A stretch of 64,000 nucleotides of DNA from Burkholderia sp. Leaf177 (GTDB taxonomy: Bacteria > Pseudomonadota > Gammaproteobacteria > Burkholderiales > Burkholderiaceae): the NCBI RefSeq assembly GCF_001424345.1, contig NZ_LMPF01000023.1, positions 360,179 to 424,178 of the forward strand. Direction: 5' to 3'. Positions 8,437 to 18,204 of this stretch are shown here, one piece after another (within the stretch, counting starts at the first letter, position 1; the number at the start of each line of letters is the position of its first letter). The notes beneath the pieces were generated by a model. The model did no database searches. It was not told the DNA's origin and was given only the letters and a program-made list of their open reading frames with translations. The position numbers were made by a program, and so were the translations under genes.

Positions 8437-9531
8437 ATGAATCCCGCTGACCTTCTTCCCGCTCAATCGCCCGATACGGCGTCCAAACAGCGCATCCGCT
8501 TTGGCATTGTCCTGTTGCCGAATTTCACGCTTACGGCATTTTCCGGCTTTGTCGATTTACTGCGTCTTTCCGCCGACGAAGGGGATTTCAGCAAACCGGT
8601 AAGGTGCTCGTGGAGTGTGATTGGCGAGACGCTCGCGCCCGTGCGCGCGAGTTGCGGCATTCAGATCACGCCATGGGAAACCTTCGATCGCGCCGAGCCA
8701 TTTGATTACGTCGTGGTGGTGGGCGGTTTGCTGCATTCCGGCGCGGGCGCAAGCGACGCCACGCTGCAATTCATCCGGCGCGCCGCCACCACGGACGCTA
8801 CCCTCGTCGGCATTTGCACGGGCGTGTTTTCGTTGATGCGCGCGAGCGTGCTCGATGGTTATCGGATCTGCGTCAGCTGGTTTCACTACTGGGATTTCGT
8901 GGAGCGATTTCCCGGCGTGAACGAGGACATGCTCGTAGCGGATCGTTTGTTCGTGATGGATCACCGGCGGATTACATGTTCGGGCGGACGAGCATCCATC
9001 GACGTTGCAGCCGCCATCTTGCTCCGCCATTTCGAGGCGGCGACGGTGCAGAAAGCGCTGCGTATTTTGCTAGTCGATGACATGCAAAAAGGCAACTCGC
9101 CTCAACCGCATCCGCCGGGCCTTGCACCCGCCACGCATCCCAAGGTGAAGCGGGCGATCCTGCTGATGGAGCAGCACGTAGGGCGTTCCCTGACGCTCGA
9201 TGAGCTTGCGCACAAGCTGGATTTATCGACGCGGCAGTTGGAGAGATTGTTCAAAGCCGAGACGGGAAAAGCACCGCAAGCCTACGCGAAGCAAGTCAGG
9301 TTGCGCACGGCCGCGTGGCTTTTGACCAGTTCCGATAAAACCGTCGCGGACATTGCATCGAGTTGCGGATTTTCCGATGCTTCGCATCTTGGGCGCGAGT
9401 TCAGGAAGCAGTTCGGGCTGGCGCCAATGATGTATCGCGAGCAGCGTGGCACGGCCGCGCCGGAAGATGCGACGCTCGAACTAGCCGCGGATTTCGATGA
9501 AACATTTCCAGGACGCGCGCGGGCTATCTAA
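8437..9531 (+). CDS. AraC-family regulator with N-terminal DJ-1/PfpI (GATase1-like) domain
   Basis: 364 residues. Residues about 20-200 form a DJ-1/PfpI-like fold with the nucleophile-elbow-like GICTGVFSLM segment; residues about 240-345 hold two AraC helix-turn-helices (LTLDELAHKLDLSTRQLERLF and VADIASSCGFSDASHLGREF). This is the GlxA/FtrA/GbdR architecture used to sense small nitrogenous metabolites. It sits convergent to choX and near a GbdR-like paralogue, which suggests a role in quaternary amine or amino acid metabolism. The ligand cannot be read from the sequence. Confidence 0.85.
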   Translation: MNPADLLPAQSPDTASKQRIRFGIVLLPNFTLTAFSGFVDLLRLSADEGDFSKPVRCSWSVIGETLAPVRASCGIQITPWETFDRAEPFDYVVVVGGLLHSGAGASDATLQFIRRAATTDATLVGICTGVFSLMRASVLDGYRICVSWFHYWDFVERFPGVNEDMLVADRLFVMDHRRITCSGGRASIDVAAAILLRHFEAATVQKALRILLVDDMQKGNSPQPHPPGLAPATHPKVKRAILLMEQHVGRSLTLDELAHKLDLSTRQLERLFKAETGKAPQAYAKQVRLRTAAWLLTSSDKTVADIASSCGFSDASHLGREFRKQFGLAPMMYREQRGTAAPEDATLELAADFDETFPGRARAI

Positions 9532-9558
9532 AGCCGCTCGAACGCGCGCGGCCGGAGA

Positions 9559-10512
9559 TTACTGCGCTACGTATGTTTTGACCGCGGCCAGGCCGTCCTT
9601 GCCATCGAACGTCTTGACGCCGGCCAGCCATTTATCGAGCACGGCCGGATTCGCCTTCAACCAATCCTTCGCGGCCTTGTTCGGATCGGTCTTGTTCATG
9701 ATCGGCGTCATGACGTGATTTTCGATGTCCGTCGAGAACTTCAGGTTATCGACCAGATGCGCCACGTTCGGGCATCGCGCGGCGTAATCCGGCGGCGTTA
9801 CAGTCAGCACTTTTGCTTCGCCGTAGTTCGCGCCGAACACGTCGTCGCCACCGCTCAGGTAATCGATCTTCATCGATACATTCATTGGATGCGGTTCCCA
9901 GCCCAGAAACACAATCCACTTCTTCTCGCGAATCGCGCGGCCCACTTCAACCAGCATGCCGGCTTCGCTCGACTCGACCATCTTAAACTTGCCGAGCCCA
10001 TACTGGTTCGAGTCGATCATCTTCTTGATCAGCGCATTGCCGTCGTTACCCGGCTCGATGCCGTAGATCTTGCCGTCGAGCTTGTCGTAGTTCTTGGCAA
10101 TATCCGCGAACGACTTCAGCCCTCTTTGGTACGCATAATCGGGAACGGCCAGCGTATATTTCGCGCCGGTCAGGTTGGGCGTGGGCAAGACCTTGATCTG
10201 ACTCGCCTTCGTGAACGGCTGAACGATCGGGTCCATCGTCGGCGACCAATAGCCGAGAAACACATCGATCTGCTTGTTCTTGATACCGGCAAATGTGATC
10301 GGCACGGAGGCAATCGTTTTCGTGGGTTTGTAACCAAGACCCTGCAGCACGGTTGTCGCCAGGCCCGTCGTAGCGGCAATATCGGTCCAGCCGACATCGG
10401 CGAAACGAACGTTCTGGCACGCTGCCGCATCAGCCGCATACGCGCCGCTGGACAGCGTGACATTCAACAAAACCGCCAGCGCACACGACGACGCTATTCC
10501 GTGAAGTTTCAT
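9559..10512 (-). CDS. choX: Choline/glycine betaine ABC transporter substrate-binding protein
   Basis: 317 residues from the ATG at 10512, which has GGAG upstream. A signal peptide (to about residue 26, ending GAYA) is followed by an OpuAC-type periplasmic fold with the characteristic DVGWTDIAATTGLA and DVFLGYWSPTMDP segments that contribute aromatic cage residues for the quaternary ammonium group. The binding protein is encoded apart from choW and choV by one regulator gene, all on the same strand. ChoX versus a betaine-specific homologue cannot be told apart here. Confidence 0.88.
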   Translation of the reverse strand: MKLHGIASSCALAVLLNVTLSSGAYAADAAACQNVRFADVGWTDIAATTGLATTVLQGLGYKPTKTIASVPITFAGIKNKQIDVFLGYWSPTMDPIVQPFTKASQIKVLPTPNLTGAKYTLAVPDYAYQRGLKSFADIAKNYDKLDGKIYGIEPGNDGNALIKKMIDSNQYGLGKFKMVESSEAGMLVEVGRAIREKKWIVFLGWEPHPMNVSMKIDYLSGGDDVFGANYGEAKVLTVTPPDYAARCPNVAHLVDNLKFSTDIENHVMTPIMNKTDPNKAAKDWLKANPAVLDKWLAGVKTFDGKDGLAAVKTYVAQ

Positions 10513-10588
10513 ATTTTCTCCATGTTGTGGAAACTGCAGACATGACAATGCCGCGCTCGACCTCGCGCGTCACGATTGAAACGGCCAA

Positions 10589-11602
10589 TCAAGCTGATTG
10601 CCTGCGCTCGACGCTCGGCGCGTGGCCGAACTGCGCGCGATACGCCTTGCTGAAATGACAAGGCGAATGAAAACCGCAAATGGCGGTGACGCGCGAGATG
10701 GATGCATCGCTGTTGCGCAATAATTCACGCGCACGCCTGAGGCGCAGCGTCAGGTAATAATGCGTCGGCGATACGCTCAGGAACATCTTGAACATGCGCT
10801 GTAAGTGCCGCTGCGAAAGCTTCACGAGCCGCGCGAGTTCTTCGAGTGAAAGCGGCTCTTCAATATTCGCTTCCATTAGCCGGACGACTTCAATCAATTC
10901 GGCGCGTGAAAATCCGACGCGTGCATCCACGGGTATGTGCTGATGATCGGTCGTGCCGCGAATGCGTTCCACGATGAACTGCTCGGACACCTGCGCCGCG
11001 TGCGCCTGTCCAAGCCGCATGCCGACCAGGTTCAGCATCAGGTCGAGTGGCGCGGTGCCGCCCGTGCATGTCACGCGATCCCGGTCGATGACGAAGATTT
11101 CATCGGCGAAACGCACGTGGGGATAGCTCTTGTGCAGCGGCGACATGTCTTCCCAATGCACGGTGCACCGGTAGCCATCCAGCAAATTCGCCGCGAGCAG
11201 CGCGTAAGCGCCCGTGCAAATACCGCCGAGCGGTTTGCCTTGCTGCGCAACGTGTTGCAGCAGCGCGATCACCTTGTCGTCCACGTAATCGCGCACATGC
11301 CAGCCCGCGCACACGATCAGCACGTCGGGCATGCCTGCTTCGGCGAGCGTCTTCGTAGGCTTGACCGTGATGCCGTTGCTGGCGCGCGCCGGTTCGCCGT
11401 CAGGCGTGATGACCGACCACGTGTAGTGCTCCGCGCGGCCAACATAGTTCGCCATCCGTAATACTTCGATAGCGCTCGTGAACGCGATCATCGAAAAATT
11501 CGGCAGCGTCAAAAACCCGAAGTGCGACAGCTTCGATAACGGCGAGTCAGGCGGCTGACTCGCTGGATAAATCCGGTCCGGCACCATCGCGTCGCGCTTC
11601 AT
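10589..11602 (-). CDS. gbdR: GbdR-like AraC/GATase1 transcriptional regulator
   Basis: 337 residues with a DJ-1/PfpI-like domain (about 25-195; GICTGAYALLAANLLDGY) and a C-terminal AraC domain (about 235-335; LSLEELARLVKLSQRHLQRMF, then ISRVTAICGFHSPCHFSKAYRAQFG). The close fit to GbdR/CdhR-type regulators and the position between choW and choX, near soxBDAG-sdaA, point to activation of betaine, dimethylglycine and sarcosine catabolism. Known for the family: GbdR responds to glycine betaine and dimethylglycine. The assignment is by architecture and neighbourhood; carnitine-type regulators share them. Confidence 0.8.
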   Translation of the reverse strand: MKRDAMVPDRIYPASQPPDSPLSKLSHFGFLTLPNFSMIAFTSAIEVLRMANYVGRAEHYTWSVITPDGEPARASNGITVKPTKTLAEAGMPDVLIVCAGWHVRDYVDDKVIALLQHVAQQGKPLGGICTGAYALLAANLLDGYRCTVHWEDMSPLHKSYPHVRFADEIFVIDRDRVTCTGGTAPLDLMLNLVGMRLGQAHAAQVSEQFIVERIRGTTDHQHIPVDARVGFSRAELIEVVRLMEANIEEPLSLEELARLVKLSQRHLQRMFKMFLSVSPTHYYLTLRLRRARELLRNSDASISRVTAICGFHSPCHFSKAYRAQFGHAPSVERRQSA

Positions 11603-11650
11603 CGGGGTTTTATCCTTGGCTGATTTGACCGCGTGCCTTCATTTGAAACC

Positions 11651-12553
11651 TCAACCTTGTTGCGCAGCCGGCGCACGCCGCACGCGCATGACGCTGCGAA
11701 TGCCCGAGAGCAACGGTGCGCGCGCCATGCCAGGCGAACGGCCGAAGCTTTCCGTGATACGGTCCAGGATGATCGCGAGCAACACCACCGACAAGCCGCT
11801 CTCGAATCCCAAGCCGATATCCAGCCGCTGGATACTGGCGAGCACGTCGTTGCCGAGACCGCCGGCGCCGACCATCGAAGCGATGATCACCATCGACAAC
11901 GCCATCATGATGGTCTGGTTCACGCCGGTCATGATGGACGGCAGCGCGTTCGGAAATTGCACCTTGTAAAGCAGTTGCCACGGTGTGCATCCGAACGCCT
12001 GACCCGCTTCCACGATCTCGCGGTTCACGTGCTTGATCCCAAGCGATGTAAGACGCACGGCGGGCGGCATCGCGAAGATCACCGTCGACAAGATGCCGGG
12101 AACGCGTCCAAGACCGAACAGCATGGCCGCCGGAATGAGGTAGACGAACGCGGGCATGGTCTGCATCAGGTCGAGCACGGGACGCACGATAGTCTCGATA
12201 GTCCTGCTCTTCGCCGTCCAGATCCCGAGCGGAATGCCGAGCAGCAAGCTGATCAGCGTGGAAGAAAGCGTGAGGCCGAGCGTGATCACCATCTGATCCC
12301 AGAAGCCGGTCGCGTAGATCAACAGGAGCGACAACAACACGAACAACGCAAATCGCCAGCCAACCCGCCACAAGCCGATGCCGACAAAAATCGCCATCAT
12401 CAGCCACATTGGAATGGCCTGAAGGCCGTGTTCGACCAGCGCCGCGAAGCTCTCGATAACCCGGCCGATGGCATCGAAGGTTTTTGCGTCGTGGTCCAGC
12501 AAATATTTGACGCCGTGATCGACCCAACTGCCGAGCGGGATAATTTCAGACAT
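11651..12553 (-). CDS. choW: Choline/betaine ABC transporter permease
   Basis: 300 residues, inner-membrane permease of the BPD_transp_1 family with about six hydrophobic helices. The EAA-type loop that contacts the ATPase is visible near EIVEAGQAFGCTPWQLLYKVQFPNALP. It overlaps choV by 8 bp (ATG at 12553 inside the end of choV), so the two are translationally coupled. The C-terminal tail is charged and probably cytoplasmic. Confidence 0.9.
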   Translation of the reverse strand: MSEIIPLGSWVDHGVKYLLDHDAKTFDAIGRVIESFAALVEHGLQAIPMWLMMAIFVGIGLWRVGWRFALFVLLSLLLIYATGFWDQMVITLGLTLSSTLISLLLGIPLGIWTAKSRTIETIVRPVLDLMQTMPAFVYLIPAAMLFGLGRVPGILSTVIFAMPPAVRLTSLGIKHVNREIVEAGQAFGCTPWQLLYKVQFPNALPSIMTGVNQTIMMALSMVIIASMVGAGGLGNDVLASIQRLDIGLGFESGLSVVLLAIILDRITESFGRSPGMARAPLLSGIRSVMRVRRAPAAQQG

Positions 12554-13724
12554 GGGAGCCTCTATGTCGAGTCAGAGCCTTGAGGACGTTCGTCTTGTTG
12601 ACCGAACCACAATACGATCCGTCCGCGTCCACCACCGGCAGCGGCGCGCGGCTCGCGACCACGCGGCTGACGACGATGTCGAGCGGCGTGGTGCGTTGAA
12701 TGCATTCAATCAGGTTGATTTCCGGCGATGCCTGTCCCACCGAATCGCGGCACACAAAACCGCGGATCTTGCGCTCCTGGTCCATCACGAACGCATAGTC
12801 GGCGCTGCCGTTGAGCGCTTGCGAGACACTCGATGCGTCGATTTGCGAGCCGTGTTTCATCAACGGAACGGCGTCGGTTTGCATGAGATCGCCGGCGGTC
12901 AGGTAACGGCTTGTATCGATACCTTCAAAAAACGCCTGCACATAAGCGTCGGCGGGATTCGAGATGATTTCCTGCGGCGTGCCGATTTGCACCACGCGGC
13001 CGCCTTCCATGATCGCGATGCGCGTGCCGATGCGCAGCGCCTCTTCAAGATCGTGCGAGACGAACATGATCGTGCGTTGCTGTTCGCGCTGCAGGTCGAG
13101 CAGCACGTTCTGCATTTCCTTGCGCTTGAGCGGATCGAGCGCGGAAAACGCCTCGTCCATGATCATCAGCGACGGGTTCACGGCCAGCGCTCGCGCGAGC
13201 CCGACTCGCTGCTGCATCCCGCCCGACAATTGCGCCGGCAGTTTCTGCGCGAACGGCGCGAGACCTACTTGTTCGAGCACGGCCATCGCGCGTTTTTCGC
13301 GTTCCTTCCGCCCAACGCCCGCCACTTCCAGCCCAAACGCCGCATTCGATAAAACCGTGCGTTGCGGCATCAGCGCAAACGACTGGAACACCATGCTCAT
13401 GTCCTTGCGCCTAAGCGATGTCAGTTCCGAGCGCGGGACGGAGGCCACGTCGCGTCCATCGATCAGGACCTTGCCCACGGTGGGTTCGACCAGCCGGTTG
13501 ATCAACCGGATAAGCGTTGATTTGCCGGAGCCCGACAAACCCATCAGCACGAAGATCTCGCCCTCGCGCACGTCGAAAGACACGTTGTGGACGCCGACAA
13601 TCTGGCCGGTCTTGGCAAACACTTCTTCTTTCGTTGCGCCGCCCGCAAGCATGTCGATCGCCTGCTTCGGGCTCGTGCCAAAGACCTTGCAGAGGTTTTC
13701 GACCACGACCTTTTCGGATTTCAT
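12546..13724 (-). CDS. choV: Choline/betaine ABC transporter ATP-binding protein
   Basis: 392 residues. Walker A GLSGSGKST, signature LSGGMQQR, Walker B LMIMDEAFSALDP and a switch histidine (FVSHD) are all present, with a C-terminal CBS-like region (about 290-390) as in ProV/ChoV ATPases, where it senses ionic strength or adenine nucleotides. First gene of choV-choW-gbdR-choX. The N-terminal VEVENLCKVFG-like opening (here VVVENLCKVFG) is standard. Confidence 0.92.
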   Translation of the reverse strand: MKSEKVVVENLCKVFGTSPKQAIDMLAGGATKEEVFAKTGQIVGVHNVSFDVREGEIFVLMGLSGSGKSTLIRLINRLVEPTVGKVLIDGRDVASVPRSELTSLRRKDMSMVFQSFALMPQRTVLSNAAFGLEVAGVGRKEREKRAMAVLEQVGLAPFAQKLPAQLSGGMQQRVGLARALAVNPSLMIMDEAFSALDPLKRKEMQNVLLDLQREQQRTIMFVSHDLEEALRIGTRIAIMEGGRVVQIGTPQEIISNPADAYVQAFFEGIDTSRYLTAGDLMQTDAVPLMKHGSQIDASSVSQALNGSADYAFVMDQERKIRGFVCRDSVGQASPEINLIECIQRTTPLDIVVSRVVASRAPLPVVDADGSYCGSVNKTNVLKALTRHRGSHV

Positions 13725-14120
13725 CGAACGCTCTCCTGGTTGGCGGACGTGCGTCCGCGCTCTCTATACATAGTTGCCAGAAAAAAGTGCGGGTTGCCGA
13801 CTATTTCCGACGCTCACATGTGGAAATACGACACCCTGATTTGCTTTTTCTAGCAGATGGAAAGACGGAGCCTTGCGTGGCAAGGGTTTGCGAGCAGTTA
13901 CTTGGGATTTTTGGCGGTTTTTGGCATGTCGCGCCAGAGCAAGTGCCAAGCGTTTTTATTCGATTTCGCGATGCACGCGACGTGTTTCTAGCGCCCGTTC
14001 ATCGTTTTAGAGCACTGCGGACGGCTTCTTCGGTAAATGCGAACGGTTGTCCGGAGTCAAGATTCCTGCCGCGCCGCCGTTAACCATTCATCTTCCCTAC
14101 ATGCCTTTCAGAAATCAACT
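13725..14120. promoter_or_regulatory. Divergent promoter region between choV and the chemoreceptor gene
   Basis: 396 bp with no convincing coding frame, lying between divergently transcribed choV and an MCP gene. It should carry both promoters. I see no strong hairpin or repeat. Confidence 0.4.
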
Positions 14121-16106
14121 ATGTCGAAATTCAGCCTCCGCCGTGCAAGTGTCGGCGCGAAGTTCGCTGTTCTAGCGTGTGTTTTGGCGGCCGTGGTCGT
14201 GGCCGGTTTTACCATCGCGGTGACGCATTCCGCCGGGCAGGAGATCGACGCCCAGGCGCTCGCCCGCATGGACGACGACAACCGTGCGATCGGCACGATG
14301 ATCCATCTCTACGATAAATCCGTCAGCGCCGAAGTCGAACGCGCCATGACGCTGTTCGCAAGTTTCCTGCCGGCGGATTTCGCGCTCGATGAAACGCAGA
14401 AAGTCGATATCGGCGGAATGGCGACGCCGACGTTCAAGGCCGGCGACAAGCCGATGAACCTCGATTTCTCGATTCCCGACCAGTTTCTCGAACGCAGCGG
14501 CGCGATCGCGACGGTGTTCGCGCGCACCGGCGACGACTTCGTGCGCGTGACGACATCGCTGAAAAAGCAGGACGGCGAACGGGCGATCGGCACATTGCTC
14601 GACCGCAAAAGTCCTGCGTATGCGCTGATGCTCGGGGGCAAACGGTTTATCGGCATGGCGTCGCTGTTCGGCAAGCAGTACATCACCGAGTACAAACCTG
14701 TCGCGGATGCATCGGGCCGCGTGATTGGCGCGTTGTTCGTAGGCGTGGACATCAGCGCGGAAATCGCCACACTGCAGCAGAACATCCGCGATCTGAAAGT
14801 GGGTGAAAACGGCTACTTTTTTGTGATCGACGCATCGAACGGGCCGAACCGCGGCAAGCTTCTGGTTCATCCGGGCCTGAGCGATTCGAACGGCACAGCG
14901 GCCGCGGCCATTCAATCCGCCGATGAACGCATTGCACCGTTCAAGCAAATACTCGACGCCAAGCAGGGCAGCCTTTCCTTCGATGCCCCTGCCACGTCCG
15001 AGATCACGAACCCGCAAGTGCATGGCGGCGCGAAGGAAATCGTGTTTCGTTCCGTGCCCGAGTGGCAATGGGTGATCGGCGGAATTGCGTATCGAGATGA
15101 ACTGCTCGCCGATATGCGCGCCATGCGTTTTCGCTTTCTGGCGCTAGGTTTGCTCGTGATCGCGGGCTTTGTCGCCGTGCTGCTTTTTGCGGTGCGCAAG
15201 CTCGTGACGCAACCGTTGGAAGCCGTCACGCACGCATCCGAGCAGATTGCGGCGGGCGACTTGAGCGTGCGTCTTTCGACCACGCGTGCAGACGATGTCG
15301 GCCGGCTGATGACAGCAATCGATGGAATTGCGACAGGACTCGCGCGCATCGTCACGCAGGTGCGAAGTGCATCGGCGGATATGTCCGATGGCACCGGCCG
15401 GATCGCGGCAGGCAGCAGCGACATTTCGCAACGCATCGCGACGCAAGCCAGCAGCCTCGAAGAAACGGCCGCAAGCATGGAACAGATCACGTCGACCGTG
15501 CAACAGAACGCCGCCAACACGGCGCAGGCGGATCAACTGGTGGCATCGGCATCCGATGCTGCCCGCGCCGGCGGCGAAGCGGTGAGCCGCGTTGTCACCA
15601 CGATGAGCGAAATCGATGCATCCGCGCGCAAGATCTCGGACATCACTTCGGTGATCGAAGGAATCGCGTTCCAGACGAACATCCTCGCTTTGAACGCCGC
15701 CGTGGAAGCCGCGCGCGCGGGCGAGCACGGTAAGGGCTTTGCCGTTGTGGCCTCCGAAGTGCGAGGCCTCGCGCAACGCAGCGCCGCCGCGGTCAAGGAA
15801 ATCGAGGCGCTGATCGCGGAATCGGTTGGCCGTGTTGCCACGGGGTTCCGGATTGCCGAAGAAGCGCGCGGCACGATGACTGGAATCGTGGAACGTGTGG
15901 CGCGGGTGAACGCGATCATCGGCGAAATCAGCGTGGCGTCGCGCGAGCAGTCGACCGGCATAGAACAAGTGAATCTCGCGGTTGCGCAGATCGGCGAAGC
16001 AACCCAGCAAAACGCGGCGCTGGTTGGCGAGGCGGAGCAATCCACCGCGGAATTGCTCGAACAGGCCGAGCAACTCAGCCGCGCGGTGAGCGTGTTCCGG
16101 CTTTAG
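14121..16106 (+). CDS. Methyl-accepting chemotaxis protein with periplasmic Cache domain
   Basis: 661 residues from the ATG at 14121. Layout: TM1 about 18-40, a large periplasmic Cache-type sensor (about 45-335, with the GENGYFFVID segment seen in dCache/sCache proteins), TM2 about 337-358, HAMP about 360-412, then the cytoplasmic signalling domain with the conserved hairpin tip IAFQTNILALNAAVEAARAGE. The divergent choline transporter suggests a quaternary amine or related attractant, but no ligand motif can be read. No C-terminal CheR-binding pentapeptide is seen. Confidence 0.92.
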   Translation: MSKFSLRRASVGAKFAVLACVLAAVVVAGFTIAVTHSAGQEIDAQALARMDDDNRAIGTMIHLYDKSVSAEVERAMTLFASFLPADFALDETQKVDIGGMATPTFKAGDKPMNLDFSIPDQFLERSGAIATVFARTGDDFVRVTTSLKKQDGERAIGTLLDRKSPAYALMLGGKRFIGMASLFGKQYITEYKPVADASGRVIGALFVGVDISAEIATLQQNIRDLKVGENGYFFVIDASNGPNRGKLLVHPGLSDSNGTAAAAIQSADERIAPFKQILDAKQGSLSFDAPATSEITNPQVHGGAKEIVFRSVPEWQWVIGGIAYRDELLADMRAMRFRFLALGLLVIAGFVAVLLFAVRKLVTQPLEAVTHASEQIAAGDLSVRLSTTRADDVGRLMTAIDGIATGLARIVTQVRSASADMSDGTGRIAAGSSDISQRIATQASSLEETAASMEQITSTVQQNAANTAQADQLVASASDAARAGGEAVSRVVTTMSEIDASARKISDITSVIEGIAFQTNILALNAAVEAARAGEHGKGFAVVASEVRGLAQRSAAAVKEIEALIAESVGRVATGFRIAEEARGTMTGIVERVARVNAIIGEISVASREQSTGIEQVNLAVAQIGEATQQNAALVGEAEQSTAELLEQAEQLSRAVSVFRL

Positions 16107-16124
16107 GCAAGCGCCGGTCGACCG

Positions 16125-16757
16125 TTACGAACCCGGCCGGATCATCTCGAACATTTCGCCGATGCCCGCGTAATCCCCTCGATACCCCGCACGCATGATC
16201 GGCTGAGCGGCGGCGGTATCGAAGATGCCGTCCTTCAGGAATTCACGGCGAATATGAACGCCGACGACCTGTCCAAGCGCGAGCCAGTTGTTCATTGGCG
16301 TGCCGTCGAGCGCCTTCAGCCGGATGATTTGCAGCAACTTGCATTCGAGCGCAGCCGGAGACTCGGCCACGTGAGGCACGGCGACATTCACGCCTGGCGC
16401 CTTGGTCAACCCGGAAAGTTCGAACTCATCGGTTTCATGAGGAACGGGCGCCGATGTCTTGTTCATCTGCTCGGCGAGCGGTTTGCTCGACAGATTCCAC
16501 ACGAATTCGCCGGTCTCCTCGATGTTCCTGATGCTGTCCTTGTACCCCTCGCTCGAGAATCCGATGATGTAGGGAAACGTCGCGAACGCGCCAAAGAAGC
16601 TGTACGGCGCGAGATTCACGCGACCGTTGGTATCGCGACTCGAGATCCAGCCGATAACCCGCGGTGCGACGATTGCCTTGAATGGATCGTGGCGAAGCTG
16701 ATGGCCTTCGTCGGGATGATAGAAATGCGTGCCGGAGTTGCTGCTGCTCTCACTCAT
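16125..16757 (-). CDS. Flavin reductase-like (DIM6/NTAB family) FMN-binding protein
   Basis: 210 residues with a split-barrel flavin-binding fold: PFKAIVAPRVIGWISSRD, then APYSFFGAFATFPYIIGF near residues 50-68, as in flavoprotein oxygenases and reductases of this family. The ATG at 16757 overlaps the end of the upstream dehydrogenase gene by 8 bp, so the two are co-translated. The substrate is unknown; proteins of this group often supply reduced flavin or handle esters and aromatic compounds. Confidence 0.85.
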   Translation of the reverse strand: MSESSSNSGTHFYHPDEGHQLRHDPFKAIVAPRVIGWISSRDTNGRVNLAPYSFFGAFATFPYIIGFSSEGYKDSIRNIEETGEFVWNLSSKPLAEQMNKTSAPVPHETDEFELSGLTKAPGVNVAVPHVAESPAALECKLLQIIRLKALDGTPMNNWLALGQVVGVHIRREFLKDGIFDTAAAQPIMRAGYRGDYAGIGEMFEMIRPGS

Positions 16758-17691
16758 GGTTCTTCCTGGTCTTCTTTGCGGTGTGGTGAATCAGGCGCTT
16801 GCGCCCAGCCTTCACGCGCGCATGGTGCGCGTCGTTCCAGTCGTAAAAGCCCTGCCCGCTGCGCACGCCCACGTGACCTTTTTGCACGCGCTCGCGCATC
16901 AGCTGCAGGACGTCTTCATCTTTTGCAAGCTCGGGCATGAGATGCAGGCCGATGTCGAGCAGCGTATCGAGTCCGCCCAGATCGGCGCTTTCCAGCGGCC
17001 CGACCACGCCGTATCGGCGGCCGAGCGACGCTTTCATGACCGCATCGACAACTTCCGGCGTCGCCGCACCCGACCTCACAATAGCCAGTGCTTCGCGCAA
17101 GACTGCAAACTGCAGCCGGTTGCCGACAAAGCCTGGAATTGCCTTTGTCAGCACAACCGGTTCCATACCGATGGCCGTCATCAAATCCGCCGTGCGGCGC
17201 GTGACTTCAGGATCGGTCTCGGTGCCCGGCACGACTTCAACGAGTGGAATGGTATGCGGAGGATTCCAGAAGTGCGCGATCACAAAACGTGCTTTGTTCC
17301 GCAGCACTTGCGCCAGGAGATCGGGCGGAAAACCGCTGGTATTGCTGGCAAAAATGGCGTCGTCACGCAGAAGCGGCTCGAGCGCACGATACGTCCGGTT
17401 CTTCAGTTCGAGCACTTCGGGAATCGCTTCCACGATAAACCCCGCCGTCGCCACGCGTTCCAGCTTTTCGGTGGTTTCAATGCGCCCAAGCACGCCGGCT
17501 TTATCGTCCGCATGGAACACGCCGGCGTCGATCAATTCGTCGAGAACCGCTTCTGCTTTTGCATGCACCGACGTCAGCCGCGCGGCATCGATGTCATGAA
17601 CGATGGTCGCATATCCGTGAAGCGCTGCTTGTGTTGCAATGCCGACGCCCATCAGGCCGCTGCCCACCACGCCAATAGTGATCTGATTCAA
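16750..17691 (-). CDS. 3-hydroxyacyl-CoA dehydrogenase family protein
   Basis: 313 residues. N-terminal NAD-binding Rossmann motif GVVGSGLMGVGIA (8-20), catalytic-region HFWNPPHTIPLVEVV (about 139-153) and C-terminal helical 3HCDH domain beginning near GFVGNRLQ. The short length and the HFWNPP pattern fit the stand-alone branch that includes L-gulonate and carnitine dehydrogenases as well as acyl-CoA enzymes. With a choline/betaine locus nearby, a carnitine-type substrate is possible but unproven. The basic tail (KAGRKRLIHHTAKKTRKNHE) is unusual. Confidence 0.85.
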   Translation of the reverse strand: MNQITIGVVGSGLMGVGIATQAALHGYATIVHDIDAARLTSVHAKAEAVLDELIDAGVFHADDKAGVLGRIETTEKLERVATAGFIVEAIPEVLELKNRTYRALEPLLRDDAIFASNTSGFPPDLLAQVLRNKARFVIAHFWNPPHTIPLVEVVPGTETDPEVTRRTADLMTAIGMEPVVLTKAIPGFVGNRLQFAVLREALAIVRSGAATPEVVDAVMKASLGRRYGVVGPLESADLGGLDTLLDIGLHLMPELAKDEDVLQLMRERVQKGHVGVRSGQGFYDWNDAHHARVKAGRKRLIHHTAKKTRKNHE

Positions 17692-17825
17692 GTTCTCTCC
17701 GCTATTTTCCGAGCTGATCGCAGGTTTAATTCACCCGCCCAAGCCAGCTAGGATAGCGCAGCAGCCTCGAATACGCGCCTCGGCCAAATGGGCTATGACG
17801 TGAACCTAAACGCCGGATTCATTGC

Positions 17826-17861
17826 GAAAAAAAACCGGCTGCCCCTTTTGGGCAACCGGTT
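17826..17861 (-). terminator. Intrinsic terminator of the small secreted protein gene at 17899
   Basis: On the minus strand an imperfect GC-rich hairpin (AACCGG-TTGCCC... with one mismatch) is followed by a run of T (plus-strand A run 17826-17834). It lies about 40 bp after the stop codon. Confidence 0.85.
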
Positions 17862-17898
17862 CTGTCGTGCGTCTTTAGTCGGGCCTTAGCCGTAGCGA

Positions 17899-18204
17899 TC
17901 AGCCGTGACGATGATCGTCGTGGCGATCGGCATGCGGCGGCGGCGCGTGATGCGGACCTGCATCGTGCGGATGATGGCGCATCCATTCGTCGCGCTGCCA
18001 ATAACGGTGTCCATCCCAATAACGGTCGCCGTGCCAGCCCAGATTGATGACCACGGCCGTTTGCATCATGTGCGGTTCGCCGTAGCTTTGCTGGATTGCC
18101 GGTCCCTGAATCATGCCGTTATCGACTTGAGCGAATGCGGCCGTAGCCGTCATCAGCGCGCCGCCGGCCAGCATGGCGGCAATGATCGTGCGTGAGGTTT
18201 TCAT
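17899..18204 (-). CDS. Small secreted His-rich hypothetical protein
   Basis: 101 residues: signal peptide (cleavage after AAFA, about residue 25), then a mature part containing WHGDRYWDGHRYWQRDEW and a His/Asp/Pro-rich tail. This resembles the short YXWXXGHY-type repeats of Burkholderia periplasmic proteins. A strong terminator follows. Function unknown; metal binding through the His/Asp tail is a guess. Confidence 0.8.
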   Translation of the reverse strand: MKTSRTIIAAMLAGGALMTATAAFAQVDNGMIQGPAIQQSYGEPHMMQTAVVINLGWHGDRYWDGHRYWQRDEWMRHHPHDAGPHHAPPPHADRHDDHRHG